In this document: positions 12,100-24,900 of the stretch, piece by piece
Layout: each line of letters starts with the position of its first letter
Position numbering within the stretch: the first letter of the stretch is position 1
Made by a program: the position numbers and the translations under genes
DNA from: Gnetum montanum
Lineage: Eukaryota; Streptophyta; Gnetopsida; Gnetales; Gnetaceae
Length of the DNA: 64,000 nt
Direction of reading: 5' to 3'
Assembly: GCA_015680685.1 (NCBI GenBank)
Contig: MNCI01004956.1
Location: 44,006-108,005, forward strand
Notes under the pieces: model-generated
Told to the model about the DNA's origin: nothing
Databases searched by the model: none
What the model saw: only the letters and a program-made list of their open reading frames with translations

Positions 12100-12967
12100 T
12101 GATGAGTGGTGGAGCAATCCAACATCCAACCATACAAGTCATGAGTGTTCATGCATGACCTAATTATAATATGTAGATGTTCAATGTTATTATGCTAGTA
12201 AGAAGTTTGAGATCATTGTCATCCCAATTGAGTTAGTGAAAACTAAGCGTATGGTTTAACTCATAGTAAGGTATATGATGAATTGATGTTGTTTGAGCTC
12301 TTATAGCTCCTAATCGTAAACATGGTGAAAAGTATACATGGTGAAAAGTATCTAAGTCTAGCTAACTATGAAAGCATAAATCTATTGTAGCCTATCATAA
12401 CTATTCCTGATTAATTGGACATGCCTTAAGCTCATGTAGTCATGACTAAGAATACCAAGTATTGTGCTACTAGGTGAACCAAGTAATAATACTACTAGGA
12501 TTACCAAATGATCACACTTAGCACTCAAAATTAGTCATATCCATACAACTTACTATTAATAAGTAAAAATAAAGTGCTTGAAAAAGTAAAGTATTAAGCT
12601 AGTAAAACAATAAACAGTATGTTAAGTAAACAAAAGAAACTAAGTGGATGCTATAATGATGGGAAATAGTCTTGATGTTTATTACCATCACAAATTGTAT
12701 CCAAGTACAACTCATTCAAATAAAGACACCATCCAACTATCACACAGCGGGAATTCACTATTGCTATCTCTAAGTCTAGGAAATCAAATTGCAAGAGTTT
12801 TGTTATGAGTGGAATGAAAAGTTTTTGGATTGTATGTCTAATTGTTGTATTTATAGGGTTGCACACATCCCAAGACATCACATCAATGATGATGTATGAT
12901 GAGTAGTGACATTGTATCAACAAAATCATTGATATGATGTCGTTAATGATCAAAATTTGACTTTATT
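12100..12967 (-). repeat. Element C 3' LTR
   Basis: It matches the split 5' LTR at 28353-28572 plus 36823-37492. Shared text includes ATGGTTTAACTCATAG, GAATTGATGTTGTTTG and ACATGGTGAAAAGTAT. The minus-strand TATAAATA is at 12855-12848. The U3 (12860-12960) has repeated ACATCA/TGATGT units rather than GATATC. This copy has a local duplication of CATGGTGAAAAGTAT at 12319-12350 not seen in the other LTR. Confidence 0.8.
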
Positions 12968-12968
12968 G

Positions 12969-12980
12969 TACCCCCATGAC
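12969..12980 (-). other. Element C polypurine tract
   Basis: On the minus strand GTCATGGGGGTA precedes the LTR, as in A and B. Confidence 0.7.
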
Positions 12981-12989
12981 TATTTGGAA

Positions 12990-15102
12990 ACTCGTCCTCG
13001 AGTTAAAACAAAATGAGAATAGAGTCCCTTACAAAATTGGGAGGTAGATTGAACTTTGACATGACCAATGGATTATTTACATGAGTCAGAATGCCATAGT
13101 GATGTTTTTACAAAATTAACACAACAGTATGACAAAAAAAAAATAAAACAAAACAAAAATTGAAGTATCCTAATGTAGCTTATGTGCCCAGTGGTGGTGG
13201 CTCTTCCATCAGCTACTTCCCTTTATCATCAGGCTTCTTAAATTGATGCCTATTCAGTAATGCTTGATGTTTCTTCTCTTCTATCCTAGGATCATGTATC
13301 ATTCATGCCTGTTGAGTAATGTGGATTGGAGTTAGTACATCCCATGGGCATGGTAGTTAGGAAAACATTTGATTTGCTTTGGCATACCATGCTGGAAACT
13401 ATTGCCTTTCTTCCTCAAATGCCCTAGCTATCTTTCTTAATTCCTAATAATCTAACATCCAACGAGCTAGGTTAGTTGTCACATCTTTGTGACCTTGATA
13501 GCTGGCCTTAACAACTTCTAGTTTTGAATTTGCCATGTGTAAATTTTGTAGTGCATCCTTCCTGTCGACAAACTCCTTCTCATATAAAGCATATACTACT
13601 GTTTCTTGTTGTTCTAGTTCATTTCTAAGCCTACATGTTGTCAACATGGCCCAATTAACATACTAAAGGTTTACTAACCCCATGTACTTAGTCAAATCCT
13701 TGATTTACAAGTCTTTGTTCTTGATTTTCACCTGGTGAACATGAGCAAGACTGTCTAGAACTGGTGGCCAATCAGGATTCTATGCAAAAATTGTCTTGAT
13801 CTTGGCCTTTGCCATCTAGATCTCTTTCTCATTAATCTACTTATACATACCCACCTAGTCTCTAAAATGTTCCTTAAGCCTTTAATATTTCTTAACCTCA
13901 TTTTATCATGCACTGATTTTGATAGCAAACTTTTGTCGAATTGTGCAAACTTCTTTCATTAACAGAGTTCTATTTTCGTAGGCCAAGGAACTCATGCCTT
14001 AGTTGACCCAAACTAATTACTCTCGAAGTTGTTGGATGCTCTCCTCAAGGAAATTTTTTTATTTTTACACATTGGTCAACCTTGGTTTGTCTGTACCTAA
14101 TTGCTTGTTTTCCTCTTATAGGGTAGTGAGTGCTTTAGCATGTGCATATATCTGTGTCTCTACTACTGAAGCATCCCACACTACCTTCTCCTTATCCTTT
14201 TTCATTCTCATATTATGATTAATAAACCTATTCATATGGTCATTTCTAAACTATTTAAGATGATATGACATAACAAACTATGTAGGATCCCTTCTTTCGG
14301 CTCCTAGGGTGGCTAGCTCTTCTTATAATATCTAAACTTCACTCTCAGCATGCTTTGCTTTGGTCTTGGCCATCACCAACTTTTTCTCAGTGGTAATCAA
14401 TTCAAACTGTACTATAGTGATATCACTAGAGATATCAAAAAGATTCTACATGACTTTTCCTATCTATAGTAGTCTATCTAATATATCATTATGTTTTGTA
14501 GGATGCATTAAGGAATTGGTAAGCATTTGATCATCTCTCTTTCGTAAAAGATCAATCGGTGACACAATAGAAACATTGAAAGACTCTTTGATATGATCTA
14601 TGATTACCTTAGCTACTCCTGCTTCATCTCAATGTTGCATTACCATGACTGTGGCTCCTTCTTTAGTCTCAAGCATTGCTTAGAATGATGCAACATTCCT
14701 TGATATCTATTGTGTACAGTTATCGTCTCCTTCTATTTGCATTGACATCTATCCACTAGCTGGATCCGTGGATATATTCAGCCTTACAGAGCTCTCTCTA
14801 ACCTTATATAGGTTGGCTCCCTCCCTTGTTCCCTAACTAATGGTTTCTACAATCTATTGCAAATGGCTCATTTATGACCTATAATCCTATAGTGGTAGTG
14901 GAACTTGCTATTGTTATTGTTGTTATTACTATTGCTCAATCTATAGTTGACTGCTAGGCCTAGCCTATTGTTGCTAACTAGTAGTTAAAATGCTATTGGT
15001 AAATGTGATACTTGTAATTCCCTTGGTGCATGTTGGTTTTTCTACTTGGTCTTTCTTTGGATGCACCAATTTAAGCATCTTTGTGTATGAAGCACTTTGA
15101 GC
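12990..15102 (-). pseudogene. Element C ORF2, C-terminal part
   Basis: This is homologous to ORF2 of A and B. The best piece (13647-13444) reads LRNELEQQETVVYALYEKEF and then NSKLEVVKASYQGHKDVTTN before LARWMLDY, matching B's NSELEVV and LARWLTDFQEYRDK. It is mostly predicted coiled coil with heptad-like Leu/Gln/Glu. The frame is broken by many stops. It is cut from its 5' part by element E at 15103-15107. Confidence 0.65.
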
Positions 15103-15107
15103 CTTCT

Positions 15108-16156
15108 TGTGGACCTTATGGTTTTTGGTATGTGAAAACATTAAGAAAAATGGAAAACAAGTTTGTTTGCTTGTCTATGTGATTATTGTGCTTGTAGGAT
15201 AAGAACTTGGATTAGGCAAGGCTATGGACAAGAAATGAAGGGTTTATCATGCAAAGGAAGATGAAGAAAGATGTATCTGGAAAGTAGCAGACATCTTGGT
15301 AGATTTGGGATGAACTCAGAGAAAATTTAGAAAGACATCTTCAGAAATAGCAAGATGTCTTTCCCCAACCAAAGACATCTTTACAAAATGCAAACCAAAT
15401 ACAAAAAGATGTGTTCCTTTGAGCAAAGATGTCTTTCAAGAGACAAAGATGTCTTTCTAGCTTTGAAGGTAAATTTAGAGAGATATCTCAGGCACAAGAA
15501 AGATGTCTCCCACGCACATTAGTGACTGTTAGTTAGCTATTACACAAGTTTTAAGAAGGATTTAAAAACATGGTAGCCATAAGAAGACTTCATGTGCATT
15601 GGAAAATGTGCAAGCATTATTGTATTCATTGTGTAAACATTTTTAATCATTGAATTATTTGTTACTCCTCATTGTCTAATCATTTTGGCTTTGTAAAGTG
15701 TTGTACCTAACTATGCAAGGATCAAAAAATTTAGTTGCAATTATTCCTTGTAATGCTTGTTCTTGTTGTCCTATAGGGTTGTTGTGATTAAGTTTGTCAG
15801 GATCCCACGAGATTGAGTTGTTGATGCTACGGTACAACACTCTAGTGTAGAGCTCAAGATTGTAGAGGTTGTGGAAGCCTTGAAACCAAAATTCCAAGCC
15901 TGATGGGACCTTGTAGGGTTGAGTGATTGGTGTTGCAGTACAACACCTTAGAGCAGGGGTTGATGATTGTACAAGGTATGATCCCTTCAACTAGATTTCA
16001 TGAGCAATAAAGTCTGGAGGTGTGCTTATGATCTACCCTTTGAGTGTGAAGTAGCCAAGTTGGGGAACCACATAAATTCATGTGTGTGATTTGTTTTATA
16101 AAGGTTTGATTTTGGGAAACTTATTCATACCCCCTTTCTAAGTTCAATGATCCACA
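15108..16156 (+). repeat. Element E 5' LTR
   Basis: 1049 bp. Positions 15255-15510 hold many copies of AGATGTCT and its reverse complement AGACATCT, often within AAAGATGTCTTT. The end TTCAATGATCCACA matches the 3' LTR end. Confidence 0.85.
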
Positions 16157-16158
16157 AG

Positions 16159-16171
16159 TGGTATTAGAGCC
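16159..16171 (+). other. Element E primer binding site (initiator Met type)
   Basis: TGGTATTAGAGCC lies two bases after the 5' LTR. One change (T for C) separates it from the common plant TGGTATCAGAGC. Confidence 0.85.
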
Positions 16172-16210
16172 TAATACTCTGTGTTTCATCATCAACTTCA
16201 AGAGTAAACA

Positions 16211-17775
16211 ATGGAGGGAACATCTTACACAAAGCCATCCATGTACGACAGATTCAAATTTGCCTATTGGAAAGCCAAAATGCAAGGGTTCTTCGAATCC
16301 ATAGAGTTTAAAGTCTAGGAATAAATCTTGGAAGGCTACGCTTCACTTGTTGATAGCACTACCAGCATCATCAAGCCTGACAATAAATGATCTCAAGAGG
16401 AAAAGGATAAGTTCATGTTTGATTCAAAAGAAAAAAAATTGTTCATATTGTGCATTGAATAAATATGAATTTAATAGGATAGTAGGATGTAAAACGGCCA
16501 AAGAAATTTGGCAAACTATAGAAGCTAGCTATGAAGGAACCTCTATTGTTAAGCAATCAAAATTGTTAGTTTTGCAAAGCAAATGATGAACTCAAAATGT
16601 GAGAAGGTGACAAAATTAAAAATTATTTTTCTAGAGTTAACGATCTTATTGTAGCCATTAGAGGAATAGGGAAAGACTTGCCTAAAGGCAATTTCATCAT
16701 CAAAATGATCAAAGCTCTACAACTGGAGTTCAGGCCTAAGATCATAGCAATGGAAGAAATCAAAGACTCTCAACCTTGAAATTTGAAGAGCTTCAAAGTG
16801 CTCTCATCGCTTATGAAATAAATCTCATAAGTGAAGGAGTTATTCAAGAAAGGCCTATTACCTTAAAGACTACTTCAAAGGAGAAGTAACTCAATGAGCA
16901 TGAAGAGGACAATGAAGATGAGATTTCCTTTCTCATCAAAAAGCTACAATGACTAATTGCTAGGAAGAACAAAGGAGCATATCCACAAAGATTTAATTAG
17001 CTTAAAGGTACAGAAAGAGGTAAGAGCTTTTTAAACTATAATTTAGATTTTTCTTCTAAAAAATGTTGGATGTATGGTGGTAGAGGCCATGTGGCCTTGA
17101 AATATCCTAGTAGCCTCAAAACACAATACAAGAACAAATTCCTGGAAGAAGGAAAGAAGACCAACTTTTATACAAGTTGGGATGATGGCGAATAGAGTGA
17201 AGAAGAAGTGGAGGCTGATGCAAAAATTTCTCAACTCATCTGCATGAATCTCATTGATGGTGGTTCATCAGACGATGAACCAAATGATGATAAGAGATTT
17301 GATTTATTATGTAAAGAACTTTTAAATTTTCAAAATCTTTGCACTAAGTTAAATAAATAAGTCAAGTCTAAAGATCAGGAAATATCCTCATTAAACTTAA
17401 CTATTTCTAATCTTAACAACCAATTCTTAGACCTTAAGGCTGAGAATGAAGCACTAACTAGATCATGTGACCAAATGAAAGAAGAACTTGCTAATATTAG
17501 GCTAGTGAATGAAAGACTAAGAAAAGGAAAATAGTCTCTTTGAATGGTTCTTGGACAAGGAAGAAGCCCACAAGACAAAAGTGGACTTGGATGCTACCAC
17601 CAAGAAGAGGAACCTTCATCTCATCTAAAGGAACCATTAAGGAATAGGGACTCTACATCAAGGGAAGCTTCTATCCAACATAAAACTCCTCAAAGGTTTT
17701 GTCCTTCCAATTATTTTTCCAATAGGATAATTAGATGTTATTGCTATTACAAGATTAGGCATAAACAATGTGAGT
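16211..17775 (+). pseudogene. Element E gag (UBN2 type), decayed
   Basis: It starts MEGTSYTKPSMYDRFKFAYW, the usual N-terminus of plant Copia gag. It continues with LANY/QTIEASYEGTSIVKQSKL and then KIKNYFSRVNDLIVAIRGIG and FRPKIIAMEEIKDSQ, which fit the UBN2 domain. A zinc knuckle near 17065 reads CWMYGGRGHVALKY: it fits CX2CX4HX4C with two Cys turned to Tyr by G-to-A changes. A coiled-coil stretch (17320-17530, LNLTISNLNNQFLDLKAENE) and a second degraded knuckle (RCYCYYKIRHKQCE near 17735) follow. There are several stops and at least one frameshift. Confidence 0.75.
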
Positions 17776-18145
17776 GAAATATAAAGCTTTATCATATGAG
17801 CACATGGACATATCACAAGACTCCTTGGTTTTATCAAAGTACACCGAGAAAGGGTTTTATGCAGGATTACAAAGAAGATTGGAAGTTAACCTAAAGGACC
17901 AAGGCTATCAAAAGGGAATAGAGAATTAAATAGGATTAAAGGCATTAGGACACTTTCCCTAACAAATTTGTAAGAGGAAGTCATACATTGGACATTGGAA
18001 AAATTCAATTCAAAGGAGATTTCTCAAAAGATAAAACACATTTTTTAGCTCTTTAGACACCATCATCTTTCAATAGCATGAAAGGTAGGTAGTGGTAATT
18101 TTTTTCCTTTTGTTTTCAAGGGTTAATTGAGACTATAAACCAATG
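17776..18145 (+). other. Element E spacer
   Basis: There is no reading frame of note between the gag remnant and the motif array. Confidence 0.4.
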
Positions 18146-18400
18146 GCAATATTCCAAAACCTCCTCTTGACTTTTAAAGAAAGATGTCTTTCAAAAGTGA
18201 AGGACGTCTCTACCAAGATGTCTTTGGTAGAACAAAGATGTCACTTTGAGTTTTTGTTTGGTGCAAAAAAGACATCTTTGATAAATGAAAGACATCTACT
18301 ATATATTTACATGCAAAAAGATGTCTTTCTGTTGAAAAAGACATCTCATTTTTTGTTCAAAGACATTGCTTCTAGTCCTGATGTCTTCTAAGTTACTATA
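18146..18400 (+). promoter_or_regulatory. Element E internal AGATGTCT/AGACATCT array
   Basis: About ten copies of AGATGTCT or AGACATCT-type units occur in 250 bp, in both orientations. They use the motif of the LTR U3 but lie inside the element, just before the second ORF (from about 18440). A TATA-like ACTATATATTTA lies at 18298. This could be a second promoter or protein-binding region; no function is shown. Confidence 0.5.
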
Positions 18401-18439
18401 AAGTTTATGCATAACATTTACACAAATGGCATTATGCCC

Positions 18440-19560
18440 ATAGATCATGATGAATTTTGTGATGTATTGTTTGGAAGAGATGACTCCTGATTGGGGTCAT
18501 ATTGAATGGAGCAAAATGACTCCTGATGCCTTCATCTTGTCACTTATTGTTTTGTATAATATAAAGGTGAAGAGAGGAAGTTACAATTATTTGCTACCAG
18601 CCCAGGGCTATGTACTATATTATTTGCTTATAGGGTTACCATTAGATCTAGGGCACACTCTTTGCAAAGACATTCTAAGCCTCTATGCCAAGGAGAGAAT
18701 CCTTGGGCACTCTTAGCTCATTAGCATGTTGATCCATCAGAAGGATGTACCTATTTCAAAGTTGCCTTTGTTTAAAGGTAAGAAAAGTCTCAGTGAGTAT
18801 GCAAAGAAGAGGATTTCTTATCACATAGTAGTAGCAGGGCCTAGCACTAGGGTACTAAAACAAAAGAAGGAGGCCTCACCACAGTTGAAAAGATCAAAAT
18901 CTTCAAAACTTAAATTACTTCCTCTATGAAGAGGATATTTAGACCCATTCCCTGATCCTTTAAGCAGCTTGGAAGGAACCTCTCTTACTCGTGTGAGAGC
19001 TTAAATGAGGCTAGGATTCCTTCTCCCTTTGATGGGCAAGTATTTGAGGAGGTAAACACTCTTCCTATCTCTGAAAGTGAGGAGGATGCTCTTGTTCCTC
19101 CATGCCATTCTTTAGCAGCAAGCCCCTCATACACTTACGACACAAGGATGGAGTTAGATTCTAAGCCAAAGGCATCCCTAGCTCATGTTCTAGGGGAGCA
19201 CCATGCTTTCATGTAGCAGCCAGAGCACCATGTTACAGTCTCCTACTTCCACTACTCCATCTCATGCTAATGCTTCTAGCTCTTTTGAGCAACGATCTAT
19301 GAAGATCATCTCTAGGACCACATCCCAGTGGGTTCTAATTTGGCAACTGCTAGCTCCATTAGGTTCCTCTTGATTTCTAGTGAAGCTTCATCCTAGGCAA
19401 GCTCTAGTGTAGTGAGTTGAGTCCTTAGATGAGGACACTCAGAAATCCAGCCATCTTAGCATCAATAGTGATGATGAGGAGGAGGAGACTTATTGTCCAT
19501 CTTTAGCAGTGGTGGATTCTAAATATGAGGATGCTACCAAGGTTAGTGAGTGAGACCTTG
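18440..19560 (+). pseudogene. Element E second ORF, plant-transposon-protein-like
   Basis: From about 18447 a frame reads MMNFVMYCLEEMTPDWGHIE, then YNYLLPAQGYVLYYLLIGLP and HTLCKDILSLYAKERILG. A basic, Ser-rich part (KKEASPQLKRSKSSKLK) and an acidic tail (NSDDEEEETYCPS near 19460) follow. The pattern of a compact folded N-terminal domain followed by a low-complexity tail resembles the putative plant transposon protein found in non-autonomous LTR elements. It has no RT, protease or integrase motif. There are several stops. The function is unknown. Confidence 0.45.
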
Positions 19561-19893
19561 ATAGGTTGTTTATTCTTTCCTTTTGATGATATAAAAGGAT
19601 GAGACATTTTGTGGTTATCATGTATGTGATTTTTGGACTTTGCACATATGTGATTGATCTATGAATAGTTGTACTCTAAGATGCTTATGGATAGTTTGAT
19701 CTCTATGTGGTCTATTGATTTTTATTTTGTCCCTTTTAATTGAATCTTGTCCTATTAATCCTCCATGCTTATCCTAATCCTCTTTTACTTGACTTCATAT
19801 GTATTTATGCTTTTCTTAGAATATCTTTTATGATAATTGTGTATAAATATTGCTATATATCTACAAGTTTGACCTTTTTGGTTAAGCTCNCAT

Positions 19894-21846
19894 TATGAAC
19901 CTTATGGTTTTGGTATGTTAAAACATTAAGAAAAATGGAAAACAAGTTTGTCTTCTTGTTTGTGTGATTTTTACACTTGTAGGACAAGAATTTGGATTGG
20001 GTAAGGGTATAGACAAGAAACGAAGGATTCACTGTACAAAGGAAGATGAAGAAAGAAATCTCTAGGAAGTCGTAGATGTCTTGGCAAATTTGGGATGAAC
20101 TCAAAGAAAATTTAGAGAGACGTCTTTAGAAATAGCAAGATATCTTTCCCTACCCAAAGACATCTTTCATGAGGCAAAGATGTCTTCTAGAGTAGAGACT
20201 TCAGAACAAAACCTTTCAGGGGACAAAGAAATCTTCTTAGATTTGAAGGCAAACTTAGAGAGACATCTTACGCATGAGAAAGACATCTCCCATAACCATT
20301 AGTGACTGTTAGCTAGTTGTTGCACAAGTTTCAAGAAGGTTTTAAAAGCACGATAGCTATGAGAAGAATTCATGTGCATTGGAAAATGTGCAAGCATTGA
20401 TGTATTCATTTTACAATCATTTGTGATAAGCAGCTAGGTACCCCTACACTCAACCATGCGAATCATGGGCATTCACATGCGACTTGATCGAATTCTGTAG
20501 ACTGTAAGCACTTTGCATACACCAAACCCTAACCAGCAAAACCTTGTGTTGGAATGGTCGTTGTCTTCCCAACCTCACTTGTGATTTTTTGATTACGATG
20601 GTTAAGTGAGACTGAGGAAAATGATTTTTATGGCTTTTTCCTTTATCTTCTAGAGTCTAATTCTTGAAATGAAATGTAAGTAATGGAATATTACATAATC
20701 TATAATTATCCTAATCTATCTCTTAACACTTCCTAGCATATGTATTTGATCCCATCTTCCATGCACATCTTGAGCATCCCCTAACCACTACTGGGTTACC
20801 AGACGTTAAGCATCACTGGGTTGCCAAGTGTTGGGTTTACGTTCGATATGGTCGTACTTATGGTTTTTACAAGCTATAAAAGAATGATGATGATTAAAGT
20901 GATAACAATGAAAACTTAAGGAATTATTAAAGCATAGAAATATTAAACTATTTAATGCTCAAATGACTAAGTCCAATTGTTGCAAGGAATGCTTGAAAAG
21001 CTCATCTTTATTGCTGGTCACACCAATGGGCTCAGGTACATTAGTGCTCAAATAAAGAGCTAGACATCTTTCTCACACCTACAATGGGCACTTTGAAAAT
21101 ATTCTAACCCTCGTGGGAAAAAATTTCAAGAGCTTCACTAAAACTGCTGAAAAGATACCTAAGTGTGGCGGAAGCACACTTGTTTATAGGCTAGAACAGG
21201 TGCTGTGTAAATAAGGCCACGTAGACGCATGGACAGATGCATCGACGGGGTTGCGTCGATGTGATCGTGTATATGGGGCCTCGTATACGTAGCCCAGTCG
21301 ACGCATCGACTGCTTAACACTTCATTAATTTGTAATCATTGAATTCTCTATTACTCCTCATTGTCTAATCATTTTGGTTTTGTAAAGTGTGTTGTACCTA
21401 ACTATGCAAGGATCAACAAATTAAGTTGCAATTATCCCTTGTAATTCTTGTTCTTGTTGTCTTGGCGGGTTAATGTGCTTGAGCTTGTCGAGATCTTACA
21501 AGATTGAGTTGTTGGCACTATGGTACAATACTTTGGTGCAAAGCTCAAGATTGTAAAGGTTGTTCAAGCCTTGAAATCACAATTCCAAGCTTGATGGGAG
21601 CTTGCAAGGTTAAGTGATTGGTGCTATAGTACAACACTCTAGAGTGGGGTTGATGACTCTATAGGGTGTGGTCTCTTCAACCATATTTTTAGAGCAACAA
21701 AGTCTAGAGGTGTGCTTGCGATCTACCCTCCAAGTGTAGAGTACCCAAGTTTGGAAACCATGTAAATTCATGTGTGTGCTTTGTTTTATAAAGGTTCAAT
21801 TTGGGAAACTTATTCATCCCCCCTTTTCTAAGTTCAATGATCCACA
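19894..21846 (+). repeat. Element E 3' LTR, interrupted by solo LTR F
   Basis: It matches the 5' LTR on both sides of F (19894-20423 and 21333-21846); its own length is about 1044 bp. The AGATGTCT array is at 20040-20295. An ambiguous base (N) is at 19890, just before it. Confidence 0.82.
20424..21327 (-). mobile_element. Solo LTR F, nested in E
   Basis: 904 bp with perfect target repeats ATTTG at 20419-20423 and 21328-21332. On the minus strand it starts TAATGAAGTG and ends GCTTATCA, a variant of the family ends TGATGA...CTCATCA. It holds ACCCCTACACTCAACC near the end, shared with A and B. Its U3 (21215-21318) has palindromes of a different sequence: GATGCATCGAC, GTCGATG, CGTATACG and GTCGACGCATCGAC. 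There is no internal region, so it arose by LTR-LTR recombination. Confidence 0.87.
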
Positions 21847-21851
21847 CTTCC

Positions 21852-22721
21852 TAGGGACATCATTAGTGTATCCTAGGATTTTAGCTTGTCTGCACAACTT
21901 CCTAATAAGGTAAAGGAATGGAAGTGTCAACTTTTGTATCTTTTTTTTCTTTAAACCACCTTTGAATTTCAAGTAAAGATGGGCAATGTTAACATTAAAA
22001 TTTTCCATCAAGAGAGCAGTTTCTTTAACCACATCTGTTCATATTCTATTAAGCCTTTTGATAGGGAACATGTGGTAGGTGCCAATTTTGAAATATATCT
22101 TTTCTTCATAGGTGAGCTTACTATAGTCGTTGTCATCCTTGCCATATGGCCATTGTAACTATAGTCTCTTTGCATCAATGTAGAATTTGGTAGAGATCTA
22201 TGTCACATTTTCCCCTTCATTAGGTGCATTGAGGGCCTTAGCAGTCACTTCCACTAAATAGGATACAGAGACTCCTTCAATCTTAATTGTGGCATCAACC
22301 TATTTGTTTTGGTAGAACTAGTAGGTCTCCCCTAAGTACCATTCGTGATTGTTGGTTAATGTGGGCCATAATGGGGATGCTTGAAGTTGCATCTTGACTA
22401 TTTTTGGAGAAAATTCCATAAAAGGACAAAAATTTAGTTCCATGATGGCTGTGGACATGATTGATTTCTCTTAAATGGCCTAGAGGAATTTTGGTGACAA
22501 CGTGAGGTAATGTCCTGGTTCAAGCACTTGTGGAATCTCTACCTCTCCTCAGGATGGGTGCTTTGTGGTAGAAATTTTTGATGGATACTGTGTGATTGAG
22601 CCTCCTACTATGTGTGTTTTGGTTGCAGTGTTTGCTCTCCTATTTGACCTCTCCCACGGCCTCTTAGTCTTTTACTCCCTAGTTGTAAAGGTTATCCTTC
22701 TAGTATCCTCTTTGGAACCAT
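21852..22721 (-). pseudogene. Element C ORF2, N-terminal part
   Basis: The probable start at 22721 reads MVPKRILEG, then LGSKRLRGRGRGQIG, matching MAPKR and the following basic stretch of A and B. The domain that follows matches A in order, ending with the segment equivalent to A's PFPCLIRKLCKRVGI near 21900. The frame is broken by stops. The other half lies at 12990-15102. Confidence 0.65.
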
Positions 22722-24900
22722 ATGCAATTAACAAGTGTTTGAGATTATTAAAGTGTTCACATCAATTCCTAGTAGTTCTCTACCTTGCTCATATCCTTGG
22801 TTAGATTAGGTTCTTACTTTAGTATGATTGCAAAGTTAGAAAAATTTTCAAAAAGAAACCCATTAGTTGTTATATCATTAATTCTTATGACCTTCCTTCT
22901 TTTCTTTATTTGTTATGACCTACAATGGTTGGTATGGTCTTATTAGGAGTATTATTAAAGTTTTTCTAACCTAAATTTAATTAATCAACCTTAAGATTCT
23001 CATTATCCCTTGTACTTACCCTCTATAGCATCTTCAAGGCATTAGAAATATATTGCAAAATTGTATCCCCGTGCCCCTCCTAACAACTAAGTTAAGCTCT
23101 TCAAGATCAACTAGGTTTAAGAATTTTGGAAATTGAACCTATGAGGGAAAATTTATGGTATTTGGAAGTTAGTAGACAAGAGCTTTAAGGGAAACAATAG
23201 AAAAAACTCTCTTGTTGCAAAATAAGGAAATGAAAATTTTGCTAACTCCCTACACATGTATATAGTATTTTTATAAGAGCAACATTGTAGATCATACATT
23301 GTAGGTGCCTAAGACATTGTAGCTACAATTTCATTGTTAAAAATTTCAAATTTTTCCTTGATTTTTCTTAGAAAAAATGCATCAAATGAAATTTCTAGAA
23401 GATGCTAAGCTAGTTTAGAGGGTTGTTGGCCATCAATGATGGACAATTTTTAAAAATTTGGCATTGAAAGTTCATGAAGGAGGTATCTCACGCAAGGAAA
23501 GTTTATTGGATGGATAGGAGATAGGTAATAAATTTTTGATATACGAATAGATTATTAGATGTTAAGGGAAGTCTTTATTGAGTTTTTATTATTCTAGAAG
23601 GTATAAGATGATGTGGAATTGCTCTCCAATTATGAAATACAAAAGTTATACAAGTGGATCCTCCCCAAAGTAGGTTCTATCCCTTAGTGCCCTTGTATAG
23701 CCACACCTTAAAGTGTCTAGAAAAACACACATGTTAGTATCACTAGGTTGGAAAAATTACACTATATTACACAAAACCACAAGTTATGATTAAATATACA
23801 GTGAGGTGAGATGGACTATAGAAGGGATTGATGAACTAGGACATGAGGTGTCTTACCATAGGCATAATGAATTCTTGTGTGTTATTAGTGGTTAAAATAA
23901 TCATTAGCCTTTCTTTCCAAAATTCAAATCAAGTCCAAACCACTTTCTAGTGACATCACATTATTTCACCTCTTAGATCCACAACCATAAGACTATCACT
24001 ATTGCAAAGAGTATTATTAGTAGGCATATTATCCAAGGGAGGAGTTTATTTATTACACTTTTATGATTATTTTTAGATTCCTGAGAAGCTACCTGCCTTT
24101 AGGCATGGGTAACATGTCTTTCTAGTGGAACCCCTAGAAATTTATTTTATGTATGTATTTTATTTTTGACTGTGTCAACCTTACTAGAGGATTACCTTTA
24201 GGCATGGGTAACATGTCTTTCCAGTGACATGATAAGGTAGTACTTATTGTACTCTTACTTCCATTTTTCATTAAATCTACAAGGATATAATACAACCTTA
24301 TCAATGAGATAGAAGATATATTAGTGATCTAAGAGATTCCAAAAAATTCCTTGATGTCACATCCTTTACATTTCCACTTGCTTCTTCACTTTTTTGTCCA
24401 AGAATAATGATCACAAGTTTATTCTTAGTTTTATTAGGAGAAGAATATCATTATGGTCATGGTAAGAACCTCTTATTGTTGGAATGGGTGGATGTATGTT
24501 GTGGTCTCACTGTACAAATAATCAATCCCTTATGATTTGATGACATAGAGAAATCTTCACCTTATTAGAACTACATCTTGCCTTATTTGGTATGTTTTAT
24601 TGATAATTGACAAAAATATGTACAAGTAAAATGAAGAAAAAATACAAAAAATTGTAAAAGATATTAAGAATGAAAAAGATAAAAAGAATGAAAAATCATC
24701 AAAGAATTGAAAAATGTCAAAGAATGGGAAAAGGATTAAGAATTTAAAAAGTATAAATGAATGAAAAGATATCAAAGAATGTGAAAAACGTATTAAGAAA
24801 AGAAAAGGCATAACAAAAATTATAAATCACAACAATAAGAAAAAAAAGTTAAAAAACACTCCTAAGTCATGATAAAGCATCTCCCCCATGATTGAACTTA
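22722..24900 (-). other. Element C spacer between protease and ORF2
   Basis: Non-coding. Two blocks match the gag-ORF2 spacers of A and B: 23650-23830 (with 51800-52030 in B) and 24030-24600 (with 52240-52750 in B). The GATATC array that A and B carry in this spacer is not evident in C. Confidence 0.6.

Larger units (their letters stand above)
15108..21846 (+). mobile_element. Element E: Met-primed, gag-only LTR retrotransposon nested in C
   Basis: LTRs of about 1.05 kb begin TGTGGACC (5') or TATGAACC (3') and end GATCCACA, giving the terminal inverted repeat TGTGGA/TCCACA. Target duplications are CTTCT (15103-15107) and CTTCC (21847-21851), and removing E rejoins C's ORF2. The primer site TGGTATTAGAGC (16159) is near-identical to the initiator tRNA-Met site. 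The internal part encodes a UBN2-type gag and a second ORF, with no protease, integrase or RT. It is a non-autonomous element whose gag is of the Copia type. The 3' LTR holds solo LTR F. Confidence 0.85.

Noticed and set aside
24557-24811. Hydrophobic frame of 84 codons (Phe/Leu/Ser-rich) like a membrane protein
   Set aside because: It is an artefact of an A-rich low-complexity stretch in the C spacer; the same region in A, B and the left-edge fragment has no such frame.
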